Positions 1-10,264 of a DNA stretch of 64,000 nt are shown here, piece by piece. The translations under genes and the position numbers were made by a program. Source of the stretch: Moraxellaceae bacterium (lineage in GTDB: Bacteria; Pseudomonadota; Gammaproteobacteria; Pseudomonadales; Moraxellaceae); assembly GCA_004173455.1 (NCBI GenBank), contig SECL01000003.1:1-64000 (forward strand), in the 5' to 3' direction. Each line of letters begins with the position of its first letter. Positions within the stretch are counted from its first letter, which is position 1. A model generated the notes under the pieces. The model was not told the DNA's origin and ran no database searches. It worked only from the letters and a program-made list of their open reading frames with translations.

Positions 1-234
1 ATTCAAAATATTACCAGCAATCAACTCAACCTTACAGCAACTTAATCTTAACTACTTGTTTTTCAACAGATTGTTGTCAAGCTCATCGTCGCTGTGGGGT
101 GCATTCTACAGCATTCCTCCACCCCGTCAATACTTATTTTAGATCACAACCATTGACCGGGCGTTTTATGAACGACCTAGGTTTTTTGCTCTAGGCTTAA
201 CTATTGATTTATGGAAATTTAATGATTTTTAAGC

Positions 235-864
235 CTAAAAATTATTTTTTTGCGCTTTAAGCTTGGGAATAAGTCGTATTAGAAGTAATACAACTAAAAT
301 AAGCGCATAAGGCCATGTATCCATTAATCCAACTTTTTTGAGCCATGTCATGTGAACGACCGCAAGAATGCCGATGAGATAAACCAGCTTGTGTAGTTTG
401 ATCCAATTTCTTTTAAGGCGACGTTGCCATTCCTTGGTAGATGTAATAACTAATGGTAGATATAAAATGAGAGCGATGGCACCGACAATAATATAAGGGC
501 GATGGATAATCTCCTGATAAATGCGCGAAAAATCCAGTTGCAAGAAGAAGCCGATATAAACCAAAAAATGCACTAAAGCATAGAAGAAAGCAAATAGCCC
601 AGCCATTCTACGCCAATGTATCCAGCCGGTTAAGCCGGTTAAAATTCGAAGAGGGGTGATTGCCAGCGCAAATAAAATGCTGCGAATAGCCCACTCCCCG
701 CTATGATCAACTAATGCTTTGGTAGGGTCTGCACCCAATGACTGGGGAGCTAAAACCGTTTGGTAAACCATCCATAAAAACGGTAGCAGCAAGATGCCAA
801 ACATCAGCGGCTTGAATTTTTGAATGAGGGTATTGAGCGTTTTCTTATCCATTGTTTTCAACAC
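235..864 (-). CDS. msrQ: Protein-methionine-sulfoxide reductase heme-binding subunit MsrQ (YedZ-like)
   Basis: Multi-TM ferric-reductase-like protein (PLRILTGLTGWIHWRRMAGLFAFFYALVHFLVY); directly downstream of msrP on the same strand. Confidence 0.93.
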   Translation of the reverse strand: MLKTMDKKTLNTLIQKFKPLMFGILLLPFLWMVYQTVLAPQSLGADPTKALVDHSGEWAIRSILFALAITPLRILTGLTGWIHWRRMAGLFAFFYALVHFLVYIGFFLQLDFSRIYQEIIHRPYIIVGAIALILYLPLVITSTKEWQRRLKRNWIKLHKLVYLIGILAVVHMTWLKKVGLMDTWPYALILVVLLLIRLIPKLKAQKNNF

Positions 865-906
865 TCTTCATTTTTCATTGAGGTATTTCCTTAGCGTCTC
901 TCATTA

Positions 907-1926
907 TTAATAAAAGCGCTTTAAGTCCATTCCTTTGTAAAGTGCCGCGACTTCGGCACCATAGCCATTAAAGGGCAAGGTTTTTTTCCAGTTTGGATTG
1001 AATAGGCTATTGGGCAGTTGTCGTTCGCGTGCCTGACTCCAGCGCGGATGGTCGACATTGGGATTGACGTTGGCATAAAAGCCGTATTCCTGTGGTGCCA
1101 GCCCTAGCCAAGTGGTAACTGGGGCTTTATCGGTAAAGGTAATGCCTACAATAGATTTGATAGACTTAAAACCATACTTCCATGGCACAATCAGGCGAAA
1201 TGGTGCCCCATTCTGGTCAGGCAAACTGCGGCCATATAATCCGACGGCCATAAAAGCCAACGGGTGCAATGCTTCATCCAGTCTTAATGCTTCGATATAA
1301 GGCCAGTCGAGGTCATTACTGTTTTGGTTGGGCAGTTGTTTGGGATCAAGCAAAGTAGTGAATTGAATAAAACGTGCGTTACTTTTGGGCTGGAATCGTT
1401 TGATGAGCTGAGCCAGTGGAAAACCCAGCCATGGCACCACCATCGACCATGCTTCTACACAGCGAAACCTATAAATACGATCTTCAAGGGTGTAAGGCGC
1501 CAGAATATCCTCAAGGTTAAATGTACCCGGTTTATTACATAAGCCATCGACTTTAATCCGCCATGGATCAACCTTGATAGTGCCGGCATTGGCCGACGGA
1601 TCGGATTTTCCAGTGCCGAATTCATAAAAATTATTGTAGGTAGTGACAGAATCATAAGGCGTGATGATATTTTGGGTGGGGTTGGTAGTGGCAATTTTTC
1701 TGGCGGTGATTTTTTTACGCAAATACAGCGCCGCATCACTTCGCTCTTTTATGGGTTGGTAAGTGCCTGCGGCATGGGCAGCCTCTAATGGATAAAGGCT
1801 GGCTACTGATCCTGCGGCAGCAAGGCTCATTAATTGGCGACGGTTAAGATAAGAAGTTTCGGCGGTAATCTCGCTAGAAGCTGGCTCAGATTTTTGTTTT
1901 TGTTGAATTAGCATGAAGCGTCTCAT
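907..1926 (-). CDS. msrP: Protein-methionine-sulfoxide reductase catalytic subunit MsrP (YedY-like molybdoenzyme)
   Basis: Tat-like N-terminus (NRRQLMSLAAAGSVASLYP), molybdopterin-binding motif YRFRCVEAWSMVVPWLGFPL. Confidence 0.95.
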   Translation of the reverse strand: MRRFMLIQQKQKSEPASSEITAETSYLNRRQLMSLAAAGSVASLYPLEAAHAAGTYQPIKERSDAALYLRKKITARKIATTNPTQNIITPYDSVTTYNNFYEFGTGKSDPSANAGTIKVDPWRIKVDGLCNKPGTFNLEDILAPYTLEDRIYRFRCVEAWSMVVPWLGFPLAQLIKRFQPKSNARFIQFTTLLDPKQLPNQNSNDLDWPYIEALRLDEALHPLAFMAVGLYGRSLPDQNGAPFRLIVPWKYGFKSIKSIVGITFTDKAPVTTWLGLAPQEYGFYANVNPNVDHPRWSQARERQLPNSLFNPNWKKTLPFNGYGAEVAALYKGMDLKRFY

Positions 1927-2019
1927 CTGTTATGGCCAGTTTTCCTACACTAGTACGAGCCAAGCCACAACAGAAGCAGAAGTTTGTAAGAAAAAAGTTA
2001 TTGTTTTCCTTTTGATGCT

Positions 2020-2841
2020 TTATCGGGCGGTGCGATGGGTAACAGTAGTCACAATACCAGACACTGCATAAATGAGCGCCACCGTTAAAATACCAATAGG
2101 AATATTGTAAGTCACAGCAGCTAAAACAAGTACAACCGGCAACATCACGGCAAAAGGCACGCGCTTGCGATCCAATTGTTTAAAACTAAAATATTTCACA
2201 TTACTGACCATCAGCAGACCTGCAATCACCACAACAGCCGCATAGACAACCTGCCAGAACAAATCTGAAATATTAAACAGGCTGGCGTTATCAATCCCCA
2301 CCCATACCGCCGTAATGACCAAGATCGCTGCTAGCGGACTGGCAAGACCAATAAAATAGCGTTTATCAACCGTACCAATTTGTACATTAAAACGAGCCAG
2401 TCGGAAGGCAGCACATGCTGTATAGATAAAGGAACAAGCCAGACCAATGCGACCTAATGGCTCTAGCGCCCAGCTATACATGAGCATGGCAGGTGCAACA
2501 CCAAAGGACAGCATGTCGGAGAGTGAATCGTATTGCTCGCCAAAAGCACTTTGGGCACCGGTCCAGCGCGCCACCCGACCATCCAGACCGTCTAGCAAAG
2601 CAGCCAGAAAAATGGCCAGAATTGCGTGGGTAAATTCATTGTTACTGCTGGCGATAATGGAATAAAACCCAGACAATAATGCTGCTGTAGTAATCAGATT
2701 GGGCCATAAATAAATACCCCGACTCCTAATTTTATGGCCTTCTTGGGTTTGTTCTTCTTCAACAATTTCAAAAGTTAATCCATCGTGGTCTTCATCCAGT
2801 GGCTTTTGTGAATGAGGTTCCAGATTTGAAGGCTGTGACAT
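2020..2841 (-). CDS. pssA: CDP-diacylglycerol--serine O-phosphatidyltransferase
   Basis: CDP-alcohol phosphatidyltransferase motif DGLDGRVARWTGAQSAFGEQYDSLSDMLSFG. Confidence 0.93.
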   Translation of the reverse strand: MSQPSNLEPHSQKPLDEDHDGLTFEIVEEEQTQEGHKIRSRGIYLWPNLITTAALLSGFYSIIASSNNEFTHAILAIFLAALLDGLDGRVARWTGAQSAFGEQYDSLSDMLSFGVAPAMLMYSWALEPLGRIGLACSFIYTACAAFRLARFNVQIGTVDKRYFIGLASPLAAILVITAVWVGIDNASLFNISDLFWQVVYAAVVVIAGLLMVSNVKYFSFKQLDRKRVPFAVMLPVVLVLAAVTYNIPIGILTVALIYAVSGIVTTVTHRTAR

Positions 2842-2976
2842 GGATTAGCTCCCGGATCTTTTTATGGATGCGTTATTAAAAATTGTGATTTTAGCGGACG
2901 ATGATGTTGCTTTCATTAGCTTTTGGCAACAATAAATGTATAAAGCTGCCCTACACAACTGTAAGGCAAGCCAGAT

Positions 2977-3834
2977 TTATTCGGCAGCTAGCCAGCGTAC
3001 GGCAGCATGTCCACCATTTTCAGTCATGCGCAAATGCGGAAACAGCCATTGTAAAATAGCCTCTGCCTGATCAGCAAATTGCCAAGGCGGATTGATAATG
3101 AGTAATCCACAGCCATTGAGACCCACAGGAGTATCATCCGGCCACACACACAACTCACAGATTAGTTGCTTTTTAATGCCGGTTTTGAGCATTTTTTTCT
3201 CAAACCGTTCAATCATGCTGCGATCCTTGATGGGATACCACAACACAAACATGCCGGTAGACCATTTTTTATAAGCATTGGTCAGCAACTCCACCAATTG
3301 GGGGAAATCCTTGCGCTCGAGTTCATACGGTGGATCAATCATCACCATACCGCGCTTTTCTTTAGGTGGAATCACCGCCAGCAAGCCTTCATAGGCATCA
3401 CGCTGATGAATCCCAAAACGCGGATCACGGATATTATGCTTGAGGTCAAAAAATACATCCGGCTGCGTTTCAAATACCGTACCCGCATCTTGTGGCCGGA
3501 TATGCTGGCTACCTAGCCACGGCGATCCCGGATACCAGCCCTTGCTTTGCTGGCTGCGCAACTTGTCAACGTCTTTCAGATAGGTTTGAACTGCCTGTGG
3601 TGCCTGTTGAATCACCGAGCGATCCAGTTGCACCAGACGATGAATACCTTCGAGATACTCGCCTGACTTTTGCGCAGGCGCGCGCGACAGGTCATATAAG
3701 CCTGCACCACCGTGCGTATCAATATAATGATAAGGCTTGTCCTTACTATTTAAGCGATTTAACAGCTCAATGAGCAAAACATGCTTCATGACGTCGGCAA
3801 AGTTGCCAGCATGAAAATGATGTCGATAATTCAT
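2977..3834 (-). CDS. rlmJ: 23S rRNA (adenine(2030)-N(6))-methyltransferase RlmJ
   Basis: MNYRHHFHAGNFADVMKHVLL start and MVMIDPPYE motif. Confidence 0.95.
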   Translation of the reverse strand: MNYRHHFHAGNFADVMKHVLLIELLNRLNSKDKPYHYIDTHGGAGLYDLSRAPAQKSGEYLEGIHRLVQLDRSVIQQAPQAVQTYLKDVDKLRSQQSKGWYPGSPWLGSQHIRPQDAGTVFETQPDVFFDLKHNIRDPRFGIHQRDAYEGLLAVIPPKEKRGMVMIDPPYELERKDFPQLVELLTNAYKKWSTGMFVLWYPIKDRSMIERFEKKMLKTGIKKQLICELCVWPDDTPVGLNGCGLLIINPPWQFADQAEAILQWLFPHLRMTENGGHAAVRWLAAE

Positions 3835-4025
3835 GATTGTAATTTAAACGCCTTGCTTATCAGATTTGGCATAATGGTAGCATGAAGTGACTTTCGAAAT
3901 GGTTGCAATTGCATGTGGTCTCAGGTTGCATTGCTATTTAGTATTGCCTACATCTAGATTCGCGCTTTCGTTTTACGCAACAATCACTTAAACCTTTTAT
4001 TTTAATTTGATGGGTTATACGCGAT

Positions 4026-4658
4026 ATGAATGACTTTGAGCCAGCCAAACAGTGGCTAAGTGAAGCCAATCTTGAACTGCTATTACAGCAGGGATTTTTT
4101 GTGGTTGATGATGCCTGCCCTGCCAAGTTGTTTGAGGCGCTGCTACAGGAATCAACACAGCTGCAAGGCGAATTTCAGCAGGCCAAAATTGCACAGGGTG
4201 GCTTAAATCAGGCGATTCGTGGTGATATCACCCGCTGGCTGCGCACTGACGATCATGCAGGCAGCTTATATTTGACTTTACTTGAAAAACTGGGGCATCA
4301 CCTCAATCAACAGCTATATTCGGGCATTCGTCGGGTTGAAGCGCACTATGCCAGCTATGCAGCCGGAGACTTTTACAAGCTGCACCGTGATAATCCCCTG
4401 AACAATCAGCCAGTGACGCAACCCACGCTGCAACATTCACGAGTTATTTCTACAGTTTTTTACCTTAATCCAGTATGGCAAGCTACATGGCATGGTGAAT
4501 TGCACCTACAGGATCAGCAGCAGCATTGGCATAAGATTTTACCGTTACCCAATCGACTGGTGATTTTCCAAAGTGATTTACTGCATGAAGTGTGTCCAGC
4601 ACGCCATGAGCGCCGTTCGATTGCAGGCTGGTTACGCCGCGATGAACATATTTTTTAA
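4026..4658 (+). CDS. 2OG-Fe(II) oxygenase superfamily protein
   Basis: YKLHRDNPLNN (HxD) with distal LLHEVCPARHERRSIAGWLRR; prolyl-4-hydroxylase-like fold signature. Confidence 0.8.
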   Translation: MNDFEPAKQWLSEANLELLLQQGFFVVDDACPAKLFEALLQESTQLQGEFQQAKIAQGGLNQAIRGDITRWLRTDDHAGSLYLTLLEKLGHHLNQQLYSGIRRVEAHYASYAAGDFYKLHRDNPLNNQPVTQPTLQHSRVISTVFYLNPVWQATWHGELHLQDQQQHWHKILPLPNRLVIFQSDLLHEVCPARHERRSIAGWLRRDEHIF

Positions 4659-4802
4659 ATCTTTTATTGGTACAACTGCTGCTTGAATAGCTACTGCTTA
4701 CAGCAATTTGTGCGTTTTCACTGTTTATTGCGTTGTCGACCAATTTTTGGCAAAACGTTTAATTGATGTCCCATTGTTTTTATTCATTGAAACAGGTAAG
4801 CC

Positions 4803-5396
4803 ATGACTAATATTTCTCAGCAAATTGATCTTTCTGAAAATGATCCCTCTCAAAATAATTCACTTCAAAATCCGATCCATCAAAATAGTGCTGATCTGGT
4901 AAAAAAAATTGGCGAAACTGATCAGCAGTTTTTAACCAACCCCACGCCAGAACTGGCTAAAATCCGCGCTAATTTGCGCGTCCAACTTGTAAAACATAGC
5001 CATCAACGGCAGGAACAAATTTATTTTTTGACGGAAGCTGCGGCGTTACTGGAAATTGCGCTCATGGAAATCAGCAGCCTAGAACAGCATTTGGCCTTGA
5101 GTGCCGCTTTGGGTGAAACTTATTTAGAGTTTTATCATGTGACTCAGGAAACGCGTTACCTGATTATTAGCAAACAAGTCATTAAACCCTTGTCGCATCA
5201 TGCCAGTACAGAAATTTTGCTGGCACTGGCACGCTTGAGCGCTGCTGAAAATCATCCCTCACTCGTCAAACACTGGATGACTCGCCTGATGCAAATTCCG
5301 AATATAGACCTTATGGACATCAGGCAAGCAGCGGAACTGGATTCATATCGCGATGAAGACTGGTTTAAAGCGTTGCTTAGAACGCATCTTCATTAA
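4803..5396 (+). CDS. Hypothetical protein (helical, TPR-like)
   Basis: Intact 197-aa ORF starting ATG after the upstream oxygenase gene; no recognised family. Confidence 0.65.
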   Translation: MTNISQQIDLSENDPSQNNSLQNPIHQNSADLVKKIGETDQQFLTNPTPELAKIRANLRVQLVKHSHQRQEQIYFLTEAAALLEIALMEISSLEQHLALSAALGETYLEFYHVTQETRYLIISKQVIKPLSHHASTEILLALARLSAAENHPSLVKHWMTRLMQIPNIDLMDIRQAAELDSYRDEDWFKALLRTHLH

Positions 5397-5433
5397 TCAG
5401 TAGCACCTTTTAAATGCTACAAAGATACTAAAA

Positions 5434-5682
5434 TTATATCTTTGGCATGGAGTCACAGTGTAGCTCGGTATTGAGCTGGTCGATAATGGGTGCCCACTCA
5501 TCATCGCCGTGCCACTTTTCTTTTAGCAGTTGCGACTGACCTGACGTCCAGAACGGTGCATCACCCAATTTGACGTTTTCAGGCAATTGATGCGTATGGA
5601 TGAAGGTTTGAATGGCGTCCTCAGAGGAGTCTAAACCCAGTTGTTCAAATAAAGTTTCTATGCTCGGGGTTCCGACAATCAT
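5434..5682 (-). CDS. DUF2789-family protein
   Basis: 82 aa; TLFEQLGLDSSEDAIQTFIHTHQLPENVKLGDAPFWTSGQSQLLKE. Confidence 0.8.
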   Translation of the reverse strand: MIVGTPSIETLFEQLGLDSSEDAIQTFIHTHQLPENVKLGDAPFWTSGQSQLLKEKWHGDDEWAPIIDQLNTELHCDSMPKI

Positions 5683-5800
5683 GATTAGCTCCTAATTTAT
5701 TCAATATGATAGTAAAATTTATAAACCAGCCAGCTAAAATCACAAGCAACAAAACGTAGCGTATTGTGCGTTTTTTATTTTTTAATAGGGATTTCCACTA

Positions 5801-5837
5801 AAAAAGCCCTCATCACATCGCTGTAATCAGGGCTTTT
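5801..5837 (-). terminator. Rho-independent terminator 3' of mdh
   Basis: AAAAAGCCCT...AGGGCTTTT hairpin, with the minus-strand U-run after mdh. Confidence 0.75.
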
Positions 5838-5857
5838 GTAGTGCTATTACTAGTCTG

Positions 5858-6844
5858 TTATTTTAACAGGTCAGCAACCGCTGTACGCTCACCTTCTAGC
5901 TCGGCTAGGGTTGCGTCCATTTTTTCACGACTGAACTCATCAATCGGTAAGCCTTCTACACGCGTGTATTCGCCGTTTTCACAGGTTACTGGTACACCGT
6001 ACATTACGTCTTTTGGAATACCATAAGAACCGTCGGAAGGAATACCCATGGTGACCCATTTGCCATTGGTGCCAAGCGCCCAGTCACGCATGTGATCAAT
6101 GGCAGCATTGGCAGCAGACGCAGCAGAAGACAAGCCACGTGCTTCAATAATCGCCGCACCGCGTTTACCAACTGTTGGCAGGAATACGTTGGCATTCCAG
6201 TCCTGATCGTTGATCATGTCTTTGACGCTTTCGCCATTGATGGTGGCAAAACGGTAATCTGCATACATGGTTGGCGAGTGGTTGCCCCACACGGTCATTT
6301 TTTCAATGTCAGCCACTGCTTTGCCAGTTTTGGCAGCCAGCTGGCTTAATGCGCGGTTGTGATCCAAACGCAACATGGCAGTGAAGTTCTTGGCTGGCAG
6401 GTCTGGTGCAGATTTCATGGCAATGTATGCATTGGTATTGGCTGGGTTACCCACCACCAGTACTTTAACATCACGGCTGGCCACGTCATTTAAGGCTTTG
6501 CCCTGTGCGATGAAGATTTCACCATTGACTGCCAGCAACTCAGCACGCTCCATGCCCGGACCACGCGGACGTGAACCCACGAGCAGCGCGTAATCAGCAT
6601 CTTTAAAGGCTATTTTTGGATCATCTGTTCCTACCATGCCAGCCAGTAAAGGAAATGCACAGTCTTCCAGTTCCATCATCACGCCTTTAAGCGCTTGTTG
6701 AGCCTTTTCCATTGGAATTTCAAGCATTTGAAGAATAACTGGTTGATCCTTGCCCAGCATTTCCCCGCTGGCAATCCGGAACAACAAACTATAACCAATT
6801 TGACCAGCAGCGCCAGTTACGGCAACACGAACAGGTTGCTTCAT
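5858..6844 (-). CDS. mdh: Malate dehydrogenase (start moved to [20 protein letters not shown])
   Basis: [52 protein letters not shown] motifs. Confidence 0.96.
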   Translation of the reverse strand: MKQPVRVAVTGAAGQIGYSLLFRIASGEMLGKDQPVILQMLEIPMEKAQQALKGVMMELEDCAFPLLAGMVGTDDPKIAFKDADYALLVGSRPRGPGMERAELLAVNGEIFIAQGKALNDVASRDVKVLVVGNPANTNAYIAMKSAPDLPAKNFTAMLRLDHNRALSQLAAKTGKAVADIEKMTVWGNHSPTMYADYRFATINGESVKDMINDQDWNANVFLPTVGKRGAAIIEARGLSSAASAANAAIDHMRDWALGTNGKWVTMGIPSDGSYGIPKDVMYGVPVTCENGEYTRVEGLPIDEFSREKMDATLAELEGERTAVADLLK

Positions 6845-7057
6845 GTAGTTTCTCCAATTAGGGGACAAGGAATGTCGGGGAGATCAAGCAGCAGCGATGG
6901 TTTATGAATATCGACAGCACTTCATCTCGGCGCCAAGATTGTACTTGATTAACGCGATGGGTGCGAGTATAGGGGCAGGCAAATCTGCAAAAGTCGAAGA
7001 TTTTTTGATGAAAATAGCAGAAAAATGCGCGCTGCAATGTCAGAGCAATCTTCTGCT

Positions 7058-7717
7058 TTACGGCGTACCTTGTACGATAAAGGTGGCTGGACAGTTGGAA
7101 CGAATGGTTGCCGGGCAAGACACATACTGACCCTGATTGTTATAGCACACTTTCATTTCGGTCAGGACAGGCGCGTTAAAGCGTACGGTCTGTACACAGC
7201 GTAACTGAATACCGTCTGCGGGCAGCGTGTTGTTGAGCATTTGCAGCTGACGAATCAGACTACTGCGCTGCATGCTAATTTCTTTGGATGCATTAAACTC
7301 GGGCGGCACCCGCAAACGACCTGCATAGTTGGCAATGGTTCTAAAATAGGTGCTTGGACTCATACCAGTGCAACCACCATTGCGCTGCCAGTCTTCCTGT
7401 CGCAGGCGTTCATCTGGCATAACGCGTTCAACGACTCGAGCCTGCAAAGGATTAAGCGCGGCTGGTGTACGACTGGCGCAATCATTGGGATCAGTGACAG
7501 GTACTTCTGGTTTGAGCGATGCAATAGTGAGTGAAAAACCTTCCTGACACTGGCGCAACTGACGTTTGCTGGGATCTAATGCACATATCGCAGGCGACAT
7601 GTGAATAATCAGCGTAAAACGCTGCGGACGTACGTTCTCTGCACCGATCACCTGTTGGGCAAGCGATAATAAGCAAAAAGCAGATACTGTACTCAGCATT
7701 GTATGCCGTAACTTCAT
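7058..7717 (-). CDS. Secreted ribonuclease T2-like protein with degenerate catalytic motifs
   Basis: Signal peptide; T2-like layout FTLIIHMSPAICAL...LTIASLKPE (normally IHGLWPE)...LRQEDWQRNGGCTGMSPSTYF (normally HEWxKHGTC...YF). Confidence 0.65.
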   Translation of the reverse strand: MKLRHTMLSTVSAFCLLSLAQQVIGAENVRPQRFTLIIHMSPAICALDPSKRQLRQCQEGFSLTIASLKPEVPVTDPNDCASRTPAALNPLQARVVERVMPDERLRQEDWQRNGGCTGMSPSTYFRTIANYAGRLRVPPEFNASKEISMQRSSLIRQLQMLNNTLPADGIQLRCVQTVRFNAPVLTEMKVCYNNQGQYVSCPATIRSNCPATFIVQGTP

Positions 7718-7933
7718 TTGGTTAGATCACCCGCCGACAAAAGCATAAAAAGTATGAACGCATAAATTTCGGATCGCTATGTTAAACCAGCTTTCATATT
7801 TTGAAAGCATGATCGTGTTGAACAAACGTGAACATGAATTTTTTGAGCATGGCCTGCATTCGCAATGCGCTGATAAAGGCTGTTACTGTTGCTTGTCTTC
7901 TTCGTCATGCTATTCCTCCCGTTAACCGTATGT

Positions 7934-9970
7934 TCAATATTGAACAGGTATTTTTCCCATACGCTGTGCAATGGTCTGGTTGTTTCTGCCAAAGATCAAC
8001 CCGTAATAGGTTGCATTGGTCATTACATTCTTGACGTAATCACGGGTTTCCAGCAGTGGAATACTTTCCGTGTACTGATCACCCTCTAGGGGTTGGTCCA
8101 TGGGTTGCCAGCGTTTCGCTCGGTTCGGCCCGGCATTGTAGCCCGCTGTAGCCAGCACTGGCTGATTGCTAAGCTCCCCATGAATATGACTCAGGTAAAA
8201 CGTGCCATAACGGATATTGGTCTGCATGTTGGACAACGCGGCACTGCTGTAACTTTCTCCCAGTTGCCGTGCTACCCATTTTGCAGTATCTGGCATAATC
8301 TGCATCAGACCCCCTGCGCCAACATGCGAACGGGCAGCCAGTACAAAACGGCTTTCCTGCCGGATCAGGCCATAGACCCATGCCGGATCAATACCTACAT
8401 TGCTGCTGTGCTGAATCACCTGATCCCGAAAAGGAGTCAAAAATTGCAGCTCATAATTGTGCAGCTTGGTGGTTCGCTCCGCTGCATAAATAGCCCGGTC
8501 ATACCAGCCCATGCTATTGGCACGACTAGCTGCTGCTAAAATCATGCCATCATCGTGCTTGAGATACGCTTGACGTACAGCCCAGTTCCATTCACGGTTG
8601 CTATAACTGGCTGAGGCATTGATGTTATACAGTGCAAAAGCCCGCTGGAAATGCACGTCGCCATCCAGACGCTGAAAGTCCTGCGTGCTCGGATTGTAGG
8701 ATGTGCCCAATTTTGTCAATGATTGACCCACACGATCCCGCGACAGCAAACCATAATAATCTTCCTCTAGCGCCAGATTGGTATAAAACGCTTTGGCTGC
8801 GATTTTGCCTTGCTCCTGCGTTGCAGCATCACCACTACGCTGCTCGCTGGCACGCGCAAACCAGTATTGCCACAGGCGCTCTTGCTGTAATGGCAGGCTC
8901 ATGCTATCGACTGCACGTAGTAGCGCATCCCATTGGCCAAAGCGAACCGCCTGTCTGCCGTAGCTTTCGGCTTCTTCATCACTGAAAGGATAACCATAAC
9001 TTTGGTCAAACCAGCTCACCGACTGGGCATTAAAGCCATTTTGCATCACGGAATTGGCGGCTTTGTACGCCACAATTCGATAGGCATAGCGTAAAACATC
9101 CTGTGGCAAGCGGGCACGGTATTGGCCAATCTGACCTGCGGCCATGTCTACCGAGCTATCGGCCAGCCGCGCAATCGCAAACAGGAACTTAGCCTGATCA
9201 GCACTACTGGCCAGCGGCGCACTCTGCAAATAATTAAAAGGATTGCTGGCAATGAAATTGAGCTCGGCAAAATCCAGTGCAATCCCCAGACCCTGCCCGA
9301 CCTGTACTGCATTGCCCAACTCCCCAGCACGCAACATGGTCCATAACCGTTGCTGGCGATCCTGCGCACTTTTTAGCGGGCTATTGACCATGAGCCGCGC
9401 AAGTCCTGAACAGGACTCCGGTTGTTTGTTGGTCTTGAGCCACACCCGATTAAACTCTGAAAATACCAGTGGATCACCGGCCATGGCCTGCACCTGCCCA
9501 ATTGCGCAGCTTTCCGCTTCGTCAGCATTGGTGACATATGCCACCAAAGGCCGCGCGCTGGCAAAATCACCAGCCTGCACCTTGGCTTCAATGTAGTCAG
9601 CAGCCAGCTTTTCTGCCATGGCCGAATTGGGATAACGTGTGACAAACGCTAAAATAGTCTGCGGGCTTTGGGTCACCAGATCGCTGTTGAGCTTCCAGTA
9701 TTGTGGATAATAGCCCAGCACACTGTCCTGCATAGAAAATTGATAATTGTCCAGCATCGTCATGTTGTCATTATTGGCCGCACTCAACGCCGCATTAAAA
9801 TCACTATCGGCTGCTTGAGCGTGCTGTACTACCATACTGCCTGCAAGACTCACGGCAAACATACCGATTTTTACCATCGCTGTGGTTTTGCGCAGGGCTT
9901 TAGCTATTGATTTTGTTTTCACGGTAGACACATAAACCTCTGGAAATTCACAATTTATCAATTCTGCCAT
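7934..9970 (-). CDS. slt: Soluble lytic murein transglycosylase (Slt70-like)
   Basis: C-terminal GLIRQESRFVLAARSHVGAGGLMQIMPDTAKWVARQLG...LATAGYNAGPNRAKRW; alpha-helical superhelix N-terminus. Confidence 0.93.
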   Translation of the reverse strand: MAELINCEFPEVYVSTVKTKSIAKALRKTTAMVKIGMFAVSLAGSMVVQHAQAADSDFNAALSAANNDNMTMLDNYQFSMQDSVLGYYPQYWKLNSDLVTQSPQTILAFVTRYPNSAMAEKLAADYIEAKVQAGDFASARPLVAYVTNADEAESCAIGQVQAMAGDPLVFSEFNRVWLKTNKQPESCSGLARLMVNSPLKSAQDRQQRLWTMLRAGELGNAVQVGQGLGIALDFAELNFIASNPFNYLQSAPLASSADQAKFLFAIARLADSSVDMAAGQIGQYRARLPQDVLRYAYRIVAYKAANSVMQNGFNAQSVSWFDQSYGYPFSDEEAESYGRQAVRFGQWDALLRAVDSMSLPLQQERLWQYWFARASEQRSGDAATQEQGKIAAKAFYTNLALEEDYYGLLSRDRVGQSLTKLGTSYNPSTQDFQRLDGDVHFQRAFALYNINASASYSNREWNWAVRQAYLKHDDGMILAAASRANSMGWYDRAIYAAERTTKLHNYELQFLTPFRDQVIQHSSNVGIDPAWVYGLIRQESRFVLAARSHVGAGGLMQIMPDTAKWVARQLGESYSSAALSNMQTNIRYGTFYLSHIHGELSNQPVLATAGYNAGPNRAKRWQPMDQPLEGDQYTESIPLLETRDYVKNVMTNATYYGLIFGRNNQTIAQRMGKIPVQY

Positions 9971-10264
9971 AACATAAACCTTAATTGATGTGCTTTTGCA
10001 TGTAATGGCGCAAAGCGAATTTTAGAAGCCCCGTCATTTTGAAAACAGTGGGCTTATGTAATATTCCGCCTATCCCACCTGCTGCTATTCATATTTGATT
10101 GGTTGACGGCACAGCATTGCACTTTTTGTAAACACTGAATTTCTGTCTGGCAAACCCATGTTATTTGACTGGCAAAATGCTAGAATTGCGCGTTTTATAG
10201 CTTGATACGCCTGTCCAGTCCTGAAACCCGGCAGGGAATAACTGACTGTACTTTTGGAGCATTC

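Noticed and set aside
1-234. Search for a gene or RNA at the left edge
   Set aside because: No supported ORF or tRNA/ncRNA signature; appears to be intergenic sequence 3' of msrQ.
1112-1542. Plus-strand ORFs inside msrP (62 and 72 aa)
   Set aside because: Antisense shadows of a well-supported gene; no recognisable protein features.
5402-5422. GTAGCA...TGCTAC hairpin after the 4803..5396 gene as a terminator
   Set aside because: Only a 6-bp stem and no following U-run.
6858-7130. ORFs 6858..7118 (-) and 6897..7130 (+) between mdh and the T2-like gene
   Set aside because: They overlap each other and the T2-like gene end; no family resemblance or SD, so left as intergenic.
9122-9910. Several ORFs of 73-117 aa overlapping slt on both strands
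   Set aside because: All overlap a confident slt reading frame; compositions look like shadow frames.
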